From Gracilaria gracilis (lineage: Eukaryota > Rhodophyta > Florideophyceae > Gracilariales > Gracilariaceae): DNA of 64,000 bases. The stretch covers positions 183,265 through 247,264 of the forward strand of contig JARGSG010000213.1 of assembly GCA_030374805.1 (NCBI GenBank). The letters are read 5' to 3'. Shown in pieces: positions 33,832 to 43,548 of the stretch. The notes under the pieces were generated by a model that was given only the letters and a program-made list of their open reading frames with translations, did no database searches and was not told where the DNA came from. The position numbers and the translations under genes were made by a program. The stretch's first letter is position 1. The number at the start of each line of letters is the position of its first letter.

Positions 33832-34935
33832 CGCCTACGCCGCCCCCGTTAACGCTGCGCGTCCTAAATGCCTCGCAGACTACCTTCGCCTCCTTCCCTC
33901 TGCAAGAACTCTTCTTCTCGCAGCACCACCTGTCGCCGTCAAGCGGCTCGTACAAGCAGCCCACGCGCGCGCTCCTACCGCCGCTGCGCTCGCCGGGCGC
34001 CGTCTTGTCGCTGCATCGGCGCGCTGTCGTCCAGGCGCTACAGCTCTTCGTACGCTCGCACCTCCTACGTGTGCAAGCACTTCCACCTGCTTGTCGTCAA
34101 CGGCCGCGTCATCACCGTGCCTGCCAGCCAGCCGAGCTACACTTTACGCTGCAGTGGCCGTCTGTTCCTGGACACTCGGCTCAACTTCCACCTCACGCTG
34201 GACGAGATTACGCTGCTGCCCACTGCCGACGCGCTGCGTCTCACCTTTTTCGTGGACTAACACCCGTCGCACGTCATTTTGCGCACAAAAAAGACCGTAT
34301 CGTCGGGCGAGCTGGAGCAGTACAGCTTCCCGCTTGACCAGTCGTCGCTCACCATTGCGTACCGCTCGCTTCGCACCGCGCTCGACTTTTGCAAACCGTT
34401 CGACAGCCCCATCACCGTCGCCTTCACCCAGCCGGGCCAGCCGCTTTTGTTCATCTTTGACCACCGCAACCTCGATAACCTTCCATTGTTTGACGCGCGC
34501 TTCGTGTTCGCCACCAGGAATGAGCACTCCTTCGACGCCTTGCAGTCGCGTCGCGCGCTCACAGAGCTCTCGACCAAGCACCCCCACACCCCGGGAACCG
34601 TGCCGCCTTACCACTCTCATCACCAAACCAAATCATCTATCTGCCAGCCCATCGCGAGTCATCCCCTGCAAGCGCCGTCTTCGCATCCCGTGCACATGCA
34701 CAGTCACCAATCTCCGTCGTCGCAGTACGTGTCTGCGTCGCATCCACACTCCAACCAGCACGCCTCCTTCAACTCGCATTATCCATCTGCGCCTGTACTC
34801 GTGCCCCATGACGCGTCCGTTCCGCCAGCCAGAGATTTCTTCGCCAACTGTCCGGCGCTTAGTGGCAGTCTCGCTTAGCAACCCACCGACGACCAAGGCG
34901 ACGACGAGTGCGTGGATGCCAAGCCTCAGCCGTAG
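33741..34935 (+). pseudogene. RAD9: Rad9 family checkpoint clamp subunit, degenerate
   Basis: Rad9 forms the PCNA-like 9-1-1 ring with Rad1 and Hus1 in the DNA-damage response. The N-terminus (ADGASIRSLSRIAQT, then ASQTTFASFPLQELFF) matches the first PCNA-like fold. The second fold includes LEQYSFPLD, TIAYRSLRTALDFCKPFDSP and QPGQPLLFIFD, followed by a His/Pro/Ser-rich tail as expected of the disordered Rad9 C-terminus. In-frame stops are TAA 33825, TAA 34258 and TAG 34876, and a frame change lies at about 33990-34030. Homology continues on both sides of each stop. A normal-looking final stop is at 34933-34935. Confidence 0.75.
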
Positions 34936-35267
34936 GCACCACCTTCTCTTTATCGATTTCATCAACTTTTCCTTATCATTATCAGTCGCACGCTGCTGCA
35001 GTCTACTTAGCAGAGCAGCGCGCTGCTTCGTGTTACAAGATGGTAGCCGAACGAGCAGATGGTATTGGCAGCTACAACAAGTTTAATGAATGGTTGTGAG
35101 ACAGGAAGGCAGTTCCACTATGTAATGAGGCAGAAGTGCGGTTTTGCTGCACGGTACCTATCTTATGTCGTTGTTCAAGATACACGAAAAAGACATGTAG
35201 CCAGGAGAGAAAGTATGGCGATGTAGGATACACACCATTGAGTTTTATAATCCATCTAATCCCCATA
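34936..35267. other. Intergenic, nothing recognised
   Basis: I see no gene, repeat or RNA feature here. It separates the Rad9 remnant from the transposon-rich region. Confidence 0.4.
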
Positions 35268-36406
35268 TCACTGGAGTGTGTGTGGTGGAGGAATGGATTT
35301 TCTAGGGCATTTCATTCCCCGCACTGGATGCGGTGATGCTGATTTTGCGGCGCGGGCCTTTCGAGGAGATTTTAATCCACTGGTTACATGTTCGGAATCC
35401 GAAATCCAAACTTCTGATGTTCTTACAATAGTGGCAAGATCAGAATCATGTGTAACACGAATGACTATATCATCGGATGCCGGTGTGGTCTTTGCTGGTG
35501 TCAAGAAGTGGTTATATACACGCAGAAGCTTTTCATGGACTTGCAATTCATACACATAATTGGCGTGTTCCAAATGCTTGCTTGAGACCGTAGTTTTGAG
35601 CTCATCATGGTTCCTTGATTCCTCGCTCGTGCTCATCAAATGGCCTGAAAGAACCGGAGAGGAGTTGGAAAATTCACCATCACCTGATAATACCTCAACA
35701 GTACTTGGCACTGGAGAGGGTGTATAGTGGGATGAGCTGCTTGTATTTATGATCGAGTTGTTCTCAGAGCAACTATTGTTTGATCGTAATTCTCTTTTTC
35801 TCTTAGCGTATTCCGCATACCACGCACGTCGCCTGTCAAGACGCTTCTTTTTCGTTGCCGATGATTCGGAAACACGCTCGATCTTATATCGCCTCCGTTG
35901 GCTTCTATTTTCTCTTTTCCGGTTCTGTTCACATTCGCGCCAGATTTTTTCCTCAATGAATCACTAGAGGCACGGGGCGTCGAGGGTGGCTTTGCCAGAT
36001 TATCTTTCCTTCCCCTCACAAAGTGTATATGTTCAACATTTCGATGCGTGTCTGGGGCATATGACTCTCTTATAGATATGAACTTGGTCGTGCATGGTAC
36101 CTTTAATTTCTTCAAAGAGCAGTTCGAATCGTCTGGAAGAGTAATCTCCCGATACCAACCAGACATATCGCCGAGCTGGAGACGGTCTGTTATGACCACA
36201 CCGGCATGTTTTCCGACGGAATCTCTCCGTATGCCGAGGGGATTATATGTAGGAAAGGCCGTGTAACATGCCACAAACCTGTGGCATGTTACAAGGTGCT
36301 TTACAGAGTAATGAATACCTGTAGGGTTGTCCGAGGAACAGCAGAGCCAGTACATGTACCGTTTTTTTATTGGAGCCCCCTGTGAGCTCCACTTACAAGG
36401 GTACAA
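35268..36406 (-). pseudogene. Hypothetical basic/Ser-rich protein near the tnp2 element
   Basis: Two minus-strand blocks (36406-35747 and 35711-35268) join if a frame change near 35780 is allowed, giving about 370 codons. The first block has a globular N-terminal part with Cys/Trp residues and a basic middle (RKKSGANVNR, NHRQRKRS). The second is Ser/Thr-rich with a KLLRVYNHFL helix. No family is recognised. It may be cargo of the adjacent tnp2 element or an independent gene. Confidence 0.35.
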
Positions 36407-36419
36407 TGGTACAGTTGGA

Positions 36420-37490
36420 ATTTCAAGATTGCGATAGGTATTGCTCAGCTTACTGCTTCCGCTCTTCTACATTCTTGCTTTCTCCTTGCCATTCAACGCA
36501 CGCTCTTCTATCATCAGACCCAGCTGGAGGCGGTCCAAGCGAGGTAATCACCGCCCAGCGCTTGCTCAATAAGCTGCTGGTGCTCAAATGTGCAGTTCTT
36601 ACCCTCTACTACAAGCTGTTGGTGTCCGACCTCGTTGTAGAGCCTGACCATGATCAAATCTACCATCTGTGTGATCCTTTACGAGCTCAGATGTCGCACA
36701 ATGCGCCTATTTTGTTCATCTCTGGTACAAGAGGCGAGGCCGAAGACATCATGTGTACCCATCGATATGCTCATATCTCAACTGCCCGCGCTGTCTGAAA
36801 TCTAACTCTGGGCGCAGCACAATCATGTGCTGAATGATTTGCTGTCACACCAAAGTTTCCGAGCTCGTCAAAGTTGTGTTCAGCTGCGTGTATAATGGCG
36901 CTTCATTGGTGATCCATGTGATCTTGGAACCACACTCTCTCTGTCGCTACGTTCAGGACGACTCTCAGCTGCCATCGATCTCCTTCTCCATGGATGTGGC
37001 CGCCGTGTATAGTGAATAAGAAACTCATATTGTAGTATGCGGCTGCCTCGTGCCACGTTTAGATTCCTGTACCCCGCGTTGCATCGTATTTAAGAAGTTG
37101 AGATTTATTGGTGCCGCAATGTGTCGGCAGGAATTGCAGACGTTCCCGCATGGGCACATTTTCCCTGTCAGGATATCTTGGAGCACTAGAACTGGGTCCA
37201 GACGAGTGTGAAGCCCAGTAATATGTGCCAGACTGCCGAGAAAGCTTGTTGAGATTGCCTATTCCTCGAGTGGAAGCTCCCATTGGGAATGCTGAGAACA
37301 TCTTCCATTGCTCATCAAGTTTCATTGTTGGTTAGTACCAGCACTAGAACGAGGTGTCCAAATCTACGACAGAGAGGTCCTGGCAGAGCAACGATTATAC
37401 TGCCCATTCTCTTCCATTACGATACATGGCAGACGGCATTCAGATATTGGTGAAATGGTCCATATGTGGTTGCGTAACTGTTGTGAATGT
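36420..37490. other. Unassigned region with broken plus-strand frames
   Basis: Plus-strand frames at 36520-36798 (LLNKLLVLKCAVLTLYYKLL) and 36834-37019 (FSCVYNGASLVIHVILEP) look protein-like but sit in different phases and match nothing I recognise. They could be a decayed gene displaced by transposons. Confidence 0.3.
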
Positions 37491-37492
37491 GC

Positions 37493-40400
37493 TTATCTCA
37501 TCGGGAAAACTTTCTTGACTCCTCTCAGAGTTTCTTCGAAGGGCTCGGTTCTCTCCCCACGTTGACTCCATCTTTTATCAAGAAAATATCGACGACCTGA
37601 CAAATCAACTATCCCGATACTTCGGTTGATAACTTGAACAATCTCGGTTGAAGCGCTGGTTACCTGCCTCCCTTCAGTATAACGTAGGGCGTATTGTGAA
37701 TCCTCAATTATGTCATAATGCCAGAGAAAGTCAGCAATAACGATGGTTATTGTTTTCTTTTCACCATTTGTATCAGTACTAAGTACGACCTCAAAAATCT
37801 TTCTCACACTCCCGTAGTACAAGTCTCTTTCTGTTATGCGATCGATATCATACTGTGAATGAAGCGTAGAGGAATGGGAATTTTGAGTACCGTTGTCTCC
37901 AATGAAATGAGCTGCAATGAGGTGCTTCTGGCGACAGTTTTTCTGCTTGGAAGCTCGGGTTCGAAACGCGTCGAAAGCCTCTATCGAAAGCGCTCCATTT
38001 TGTTCCATGATCATGGTACTTCCATACTCCCTAGCTCGATCTATGCTGAACCTGGTTTGTGCAGGAAAGTTTTGTCGTACAAACTCTCCTATGCATTTTT
38101 TTTGCTCGTGCGAAAGCCAGTCTGAAGGTGGACTGCAACCTGGCCCGTTACAGTAGGCATTAACTCCTACTTCTGACATTATACTTTCGGAAGGTTTCCT
38201 AGTCGAACTAAACTGTTGAATCTTTTGTGTGCCGGGAAAATTGGTGGGGGTTTGGCCATCAATCGAAAGACATAACGCTAAAAGTCGAAAGTTCTTGTGG
38301 AAGATATGAGCAGAAAGGTGTGGACTGTTCTGAACATGTTTGCCAATTTGGCCAAGAAGCCGTTCTACTACGAATTGTGAGCATGATGGTAATGGTCCGC
38401 AGTCCCGAAGAATTTCTGGTATATGAAGAATAGCATGAGTACTTGGAGTGAAGCAAAACGCTTGTGATTTCGAATCATAAACCAATTCCACAAACCTGGC
38501 GTACATCTCGTCAACATTCTCACGGAGATATGATATCCTTTCATGTGAACAGTCATAACCGAAACTCAGCTTGACCATTCGAGAAGTGAGTGTCCAGATC
38601 CGGACGATTTTCTTATCTACTTTGTAATAATGCAAGAAAGGAGTAAGATACAACTCTGAATGCCGTTTTAGATCTTCTGCTTTGTACTTGGCGAGACTTT
38701 CCAACGAAAAGGGGGGTCGCCCCCAGCAGGTTGGTATTCCTTTAGATGATTTGGACATTGCTTGATTTATCTCAATCATCGTATCTGGCGGAATGCAGTA
38801 GTCCGGTAAAGCTCCTTCCTTATGTCTTGCGTGCGATCCAGTTATGAGATTGAGGATCTGCTTTACCCACCCTAGAAGTACCAAGTGCATGACGTCGTAC
38901 GGAAAAGATGAAACAAAGTCCAACTGTAAGAGGGACAATGATGGTTTCTTTCTGATGCCGGTTTCTTTGGATATCTGCTTTCTCGATGATGCATTCAGAC
39001 TCTTTTTGCTGAGCTTGCGCCACACATCCTGAACTATTCCATGGCTTCTCTTCAGTACAAATTCTTGTTCTACCAAATTTTGGACTCTGTTCCTTTCACT
39101 TCCTCGAAGGGCATCCTTATACTCTTTCACAGTCCTTTCAGGTACTGCATACGACGTTTTCAGATTCTTGAAATACGTTTTCTCTTTACAACAGTACCGA
39201 CAAAACAGGCTTGCATTATGGCCGGCATACCCAAAAACCCTGGATGCGGCTGGCCAGTCTGCTGTGAAATACATAAGAAAGGCCTTGAGAGTTCTTACTC
39301 TCCCATCACTGCAGGGAACCCGGATGCCCTCCTCTAACATCTTCAAATCCTTAAGCAGTGGCTCTAGAAACGTCTCGAAATTCTTGGACTCGTGCGTGCC
39401 TGGTATGATTGCGTGGATGATCATGTTCGATGCTTTGCTCCGTTCCGACACTGGAAAGTTCAAAACTGATGACACAATTGGCCATGTGGAGACTGCGTTG
39501 CCAGTTCGATCCCTCCCACATTCAAACCCGTCAGTTGATAATGAGAGAAAGATAAGAACTTCTTCTGACTCGTTCCAACTTAGCATTTTATCTGCATGCA
39601 GTCGGAAAAAAAGCTCCCCGTGGTAGTAGTCATGTGGTGGAAACTCCGGCGTTTGCTTCAACAAGAATTGTTTTGCCTTTCGACATCCATCCATGATGTG
39701 CGTGAAGGAAGCATTTGAATTGCAGAGACCTGTTAGAGCCGAGGATGGTGTCAGATACCAGAACTTCTTTTCCACTCTCCGTAAAGAGAGGTTACATGTT
39801 GGGCATACTTGAGCGTTTCTAAGAACTCCAGTTCTAGCAAGATGTCCATTCGGACACATGACAACGCTTGACTTTTCCAGCAAAGCGAGTTTGATGGAGT
39901 AGGCAATCAAAGATCTGTAAGAAAAGGATGACGAAACTGGTCTGGTTTGCAGCAAACGTTGTACTGCACTTTGGGAGATATTGGATATCTCAGCACTGAA
40001 TATGAAGTCAATTAGACGCTCAAACTCGATCTGGATACGAGTCTTGTCACAATCGATGGATTCCAGAGGTGAAAGGAATGAAGAACCAAGTTCTAGAGAA
40101 TCAATGATTGACGATGGAGAAATTGATTGAGTACTACAACTTTCTTTCACCAAGACACTACATGATTCGTCTTCTCTCCCATCTTCGATTTTTTCTTCGC
40201 CTTCACCACATACAGCTGAACCTGAACTGGACGTAGACATTTTAAGAACAGTACCATGTATCCTATTGGGTACATTAGCAGGACGCTGCGATAGATCAAA
40301 AGACGAAAACCCATCACCGCTTTCTGCCGGATACTGAGAACCAGACGCATCAGGATCTTCTTCAAATATGTCTGGGCGGGACGCACTGCTTGACTGCTGC

Positions 40401-40573
40401 CATCGGAGTCGTCGGTTGTATTGCTGTGTTGATGGAAAGGTATCTACTGCAATGCTTCCTAGTTCGTTTACTGGTAGACAAAACTCGTAGAGCTCATTCT
40501 GCTCACGCAATGAATCTCGAGCAGTCTCCCAGCGATATCTCTTTCGTCGAGTTTGATGGGCCATGGTCGTCAA
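37493..40573 (-). CDS. tnp2-type (CACTA/En-Spm) transposase, intact
   Basis: An uninterrupted frame of 1026 codons. A disordered Ser-rich N-terminus of about 170 residues is followed by a Cys-pair region (MCPNGHLARTG... CPTCNLSL). The transposase core has LSLSTDGFECGRDR, VSTWPIVSSVLN, IHAIIPGTHESKNFETFLEP, a ~GHNASLFCRYC zinc-like site and FPYDVMHLVLLGWVKQIL, all hallmarks of the tnp2 family. A long conserved C-terminal region follows. The Asp residues in STDGFE and DVMH are candidates for the catalytic triad. It is divergent from a partner gene at 41178. The lack of stops makes this the best candidate for a recently active element here. Confidence 0.88.
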   Translation of the reverse strand: MTTMAHQTRRKRYRWETARDSLREQNELYEFCLPVNELGSIAVDTFPSTQQYNRRLRWQQSSSASRPDIFEEDPDASGSQYPAESGDGFSSFDLSQRPANVPNRIHGTVLKMSTSSSGSAVCGEGEEKIEDGREDESCSVLVKESCSTQSISPSSIIDSLELGSSFLSPLESIDCDKTRIQIEFERLIDFIFSAEISNISQSAVQRLLQTRPVSSSFSYRSLIAYSIKLALLEKSSVVMCPNGHLARTGVLRNAQVCPTCNLSLRRVEKKFWYLTPSSALTGLCNSNASFTHIMDGCRKAKQFLLKQTPEFPPHDYYHGELFFRLHADKMLSWNESEEVLIFLSLSTDGFECGRDRTGNAVSTWPIVSSVLNFPVSERSKASNMIIHAIIPGTHESKNFETFLEPLLKDLKMLEEGIRVPCSDGRVRTLKAFLMYFTADWPAASRVFGYAGHNASLFCRYCCKEKTYFKNLKTSYAVPERTVKEYKDALRGSERNRVQNLVEQEFVLKRSHGIVQDVWRKLSKKSLNASSRKQISKETGIRKKPSLSLLQLDFVSSFPYDVMHLVLLGWVKQILNLITGSHARHKEGALPDYCIPPDTMIEINQAMSKSSKGIPTCWGRPPFSLESLAKYKAEDLKRHSELYLTPFLHYYKVDKKIVRIWTLTSRMVKLSFGYDCSHERISYLRENVDEMYARFVELVYDSKSQAFCFTPSTHAILHIPEILRDCGPLPSCSQFVVERLLGQIGKHVQNSPHLSAHIFHKNFRLLALCLSIDGQTPTNFPGTQKIQQFSSTRKPSESIMSEVGVNAYCNGPGCSPPSDWLSHEQKKCIGEFVRQNFPAQTRFSIDRAREYGSTMIMEQNGALSIEAFDAFRTRASKQKNCRQKHLIAAHFIGDNGTQNSHSSTLHSQYDIDRITERDLYYGSVRKIFEVVLSTDTNGEKKTITIVIADFLWHYDIIEDSQYALRYTEGRQVTSASTEIVQVINRSIGIVDLSGRRYFLDKRWSQRGERTEPFEETLRGVKKVFPMR

Positions 40574-41177
40574 TTGCGATTGAAAGTTGATGCTCGGCTT
40601 TGAACTAGCGATATTTCATCGATAGTGGAGAGGGATGCGAGAATGGAGACCGCTGCACGTCTGGGTCACGTCACAGGAAAGGGATTCTATCTGATCCGTT
40701 CACCGGTTTCAGAAATTATAGACCGCTGGAAAAGTGGAAGGAAAGTGAAAATATTTCCCATTTATGTGTCGTATGTGCTCCAACTGAATAGCTCGATGGC
40801 TGAGCGACGGTTCAGGACTTGAAAGGTTGTCATCCTCTTTCGCTTGGGGAACTTTTCGTTTCACCCAGCGGCTTCCCGATGTCCCAGCGATTTAAGAAAC
40901 ATGGCTTCGCCGTTCATCACCTCACGTACTCCCTCCTCCCTCCCATATGTACAACTGAAAGAACGCGAAGGCCCACAGAGACCTTATTCGGCTGCCTTGT
41001 ATTGGCGGAACCGTCGCTCAACTCCATTTCCACCCAATCTTCCTCTCTCTGACATCAAGTTGACGTTTACTGGTCTGGAATATCCAGTCTTCTGCAGCAA
41101 ACGTTTCAAAAGTAAGTTTTGTACCATCTCGTATGCTAGAGTCTTTGTCAAAAACTAACTTCATTTGCACTTCAAAG
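40574..41177. promoter_or_regulatory. Divergent promoter region of the intact tnp2 element
   Basis: These 600 bp lie between the head-to-head tnp2 and partner genes. A short open frame is present but shows no known domain. A ttgcacttcaaag sequence directly before the partner ATG could be a 3' splice site. Confidence 0.35.
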
Positions 41178-42593
41178 ATGGGATCTCGAGTTACGCAGAG
41201 TGCTCGTGCCCGTGTTACTGCCGATAGTGCTGTCCACCGTCACTCTTATTCCCACCGAAGCCATACCAGGATTGACTCTCACCGACCCAACGTTGCACCG
41301 AACTTTGCACAAGACCTCCGAGGTCTAGATCGCGGCGCACAAAGTGGGCCTACACCTTCCATGAACTCCAACCGCCTTGATGCCATCCATGGCTCTTCGA
41401 TGAACGAGAATCTGAGCGGTGCGCTGCCTCGCAACTCAGTCCGAATTCCTACCGCATCCTGCAAGCGAAAGATGAAACCTTCCGATCGTCCGGGTTTTCC
41501 GACAGGGACTCTTCTCTCGGCACGAGTAGTTCTCAACCACTTGTATCAGGAGCAGCAGAAGAAAGGTGGCTCGTATGACGATAACTATCCAATATACATG
41601 GCTCTTTCAAACTCGATCAAGGACGAGGTCCGTCGCTTCTTGTATCACAAGCTAGACATAGAGCGAGGAAAGCTCACATTTCGTTCAATACGCTCTCAGT
41701 TTTCTTCTCAGCTTTCACAGTTGCAGAGGAGGTTATTGGATTCTTTTCCTGTCTTGGGTGCTGCGCAAAACAATTGGATTACTATGGAACTCGTGAAAGA
41801 AGCCGTGCAGCGAGACAAGAAGGCGGTAGCAGAGGCAGCAAAGGCGATGAAGGCGAAGAAGGCAACAAAAACGTCCCAGAGACATCGTACTGAGACGGAA
41901 CTTGAGGAAACTGTATCGAATGAAAACGGCGAAGAGCTTCCAAACGTTTGCGCTCACCAATCTCATGATCAGCGTAACTTTCAACCGGTACCGAATGAGC
42001 CCGATGTAGAAGGAGAAGTGTTTCTCAGCAACTCAAATCTTGATGATCGTGCTACAGAAATCTTTGTCCCTCAACAGCAGACCAGCACCCATGTTCAACG
42101 TGGCCATACGAATGGAAGTTTGGATGATGTCAAGGCTCCTGGTCATGATCATAGTGAGCACAACGTGGCCGGAGGTTTGAGCAAAGAGTTTTTGCAATCC
42201 CTCGGAGCTAATCAAGGAGATAGTGGCAATAACCCTTCCTTACTTACGAAGAGCGGTGGGGAGGGGTGCAGCGCTGGTAGTGGAAGTCCTGAATGGAGGA
42301 TGAAGGTAATCGGTAGTTCTGCTCCGGCGAAGAAGAACGCAATGGCGAAGAAACAACCTCGAAAGCGGTATAGCTCGCAGCCGCGAAAAGAAGATTTAGG
42401 CAGTTTGGTTGTTCAAAGGCAAGTCAGTGTAGTCGGAAAGAAACGGCCACATGCGAACAAAGGAGGAAACAGTGCTTCTGGTCACGCAGCAAGTGGTCGC
42501 AAAGCTCGGCCCTTCAAGAAACCGCGAGCAGGAACGGTTCGTGTCGGGAGAGGTTCTGTGGCTCCTTCGAACGATGCAGGTCCAGCCATCTGA
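41178..42593 (+). CDS. Partner protein of the tnp2 element (copy 1)
   Basis: The start chosen is the ATG at 41178 (MGSRVTQSARARVTADSA), because the second copy at 46261-47643 begins with the same VTADSA block. The protein is about 470 residues. A conserved core (RIPTASCKRKMKPSDRPGFP, GTLLSARVVLNHLYQEQ, YPIYMALSNSIKDEVRRFLY, LQRRLLDSFPVLGAAQNNW) is followed by an Ala/Lys-rich helix and a long basic disordered tail. No named domain is recognised. Its conserved divergent pairing with tnp2 suggests a TnpA/TnpD-like accessory DNA-binding role, which is inference. Confidence 0.75.
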   Translation: MGSRVTQSARARVTADSAVHRHSYSHRSHTRIDSHRPNVAPNFAQDLRGLDRGAQSGPTPSMNSNRLDAIHGSSMNENLSGALPRNSVRIPTASCKRKMKPSDRPGFPTGTLLSARVVLNHLYQEQQKKGGSYDDNYPIYMALSNSIKDEVRRFLYHKLDIERGKLTFRSIRSQFSSQLSQLQRRLLDSFPVLGAAQNNWITMELVKEAVQRDKKAVAEAAKAMKAKKATKTSQRHRTETELEETVSNENGEELPNVCAHQSHDQRNFQPVPNEPDVEGEVFLSNSNLDDRATEIFVPQQQTSTHVQRGHTNGSLDDVKAPGHDHSEHNVAGGLSKEFLQSLGANQGDSGNNPSLLTKSGGEGCSAGSGSPEWRMKVIGSSAPAKKNAMAKKQPRKRYSSQPRKEDLGSLVVQRQVSVVGKKRPHANKGGNSASGHAASGRKARPFKKPRAGTVRVGRGSVAPSNDAGPAI

Positions 42594-42829
42594 GGACATC
42601 TACTACGATTCTCGAGCGACAGCCACACATACATTCAGTGCGAATGAACATGATGTGGAAGATACACCCGTGGTCCGGATACAGATGCACTCTCGTGGAG
42701 TCACTTACGGGATTAGACGGCTTCGCACTCTTCGTAGCCCTCATGATATATCTTATCGTACTCTTCTGCCCTTTAAGAAACCATGGCTGAGTCTTTGCAG
42801 GTAGCTTTCGTCACGTTTGTTATAAATAC

Positions 42830-43450
42830 CGCATAGAGCTGGTCTACTTCTGATCATTTCCAGGATCAGTTGGGACATTAGTTTCGGATCATGTTTGGGG
42901 TCGGCAAATGTCCAAATGTCAGCCCTACAAAAAGGTAAACGCTAGTCCTGACATTGTATCATTCGCGAGCGTTTTATGGCAGCACGAAAAGACCGTTAAT
43001 CGTACCGACTAGGAACACATCTTGCGCTACTAAGCAGACCATATTTGGATACATTCCCGTACCACTTGTACATAATCCGGACATATGTAGATGTATTGCT
43101 GTACTACTGGTTCCGCCTTCAATTGGACTTATATGGGTGGCATTTTGTACCTATTTTGGGCTACTTAGTTGGCCTTTTGCGGGTCCAACCCTGTCGTACA
43201 CACCTGGTCCTATTTTCGTTCTTTTCCAAGTAGTGTTTTGTACACGTCTCGGCACAATTGTAAACGCTGATTCGGTCACTGTTTTGGTCATAAATGGGTA
43301 CGTTTCTGGCCGCATTTATACGGCCATTTTTTGATCCCATATTCGGAGCACAATGCTGGCCATATTTTTCACTCATTTGGTACTGTAAGACGGAGAGCAA
43401 AACCGATACAAGTTTGGACGCATTTCGTACCATAATGGTACCGTCATTTT
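42830..43450. repeat. Degenerate subterminal repeat block, left
   Basis: There are many imperfect repeats of the type attttgtacc, ttttggtcataaatggg and ggccattttt. Their reverse-complement forms recur at 45440-45860, so the two blocks look like inverted ends around the Plavaka-type fragment. Part of this block could instead be the right end of the intact tnp2 element. Confidence 0.5.
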
Positions 43451-43548
43451 GCTTGTAGGGAGCTGTGGGATGATGAAGAAGTGGTATATCTTCTTCATCC
43501 CATACCTATCTCCAATCTTTCGTGTGGAAGAGGGTGGTAGTGATTGGT

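Noticed and set aside
13187-34935. A nuclear genetic code with reassigned stop codons
   Set aside because: All three stops occur in frame, but the 1026-codon tnp2 gene, the 800-codon Rav1 block, the 790-codon Plavaka frame and both partner ORFs contain many Gln and Arg residues and no in-frame stops. A reassigned code would show stops there too.
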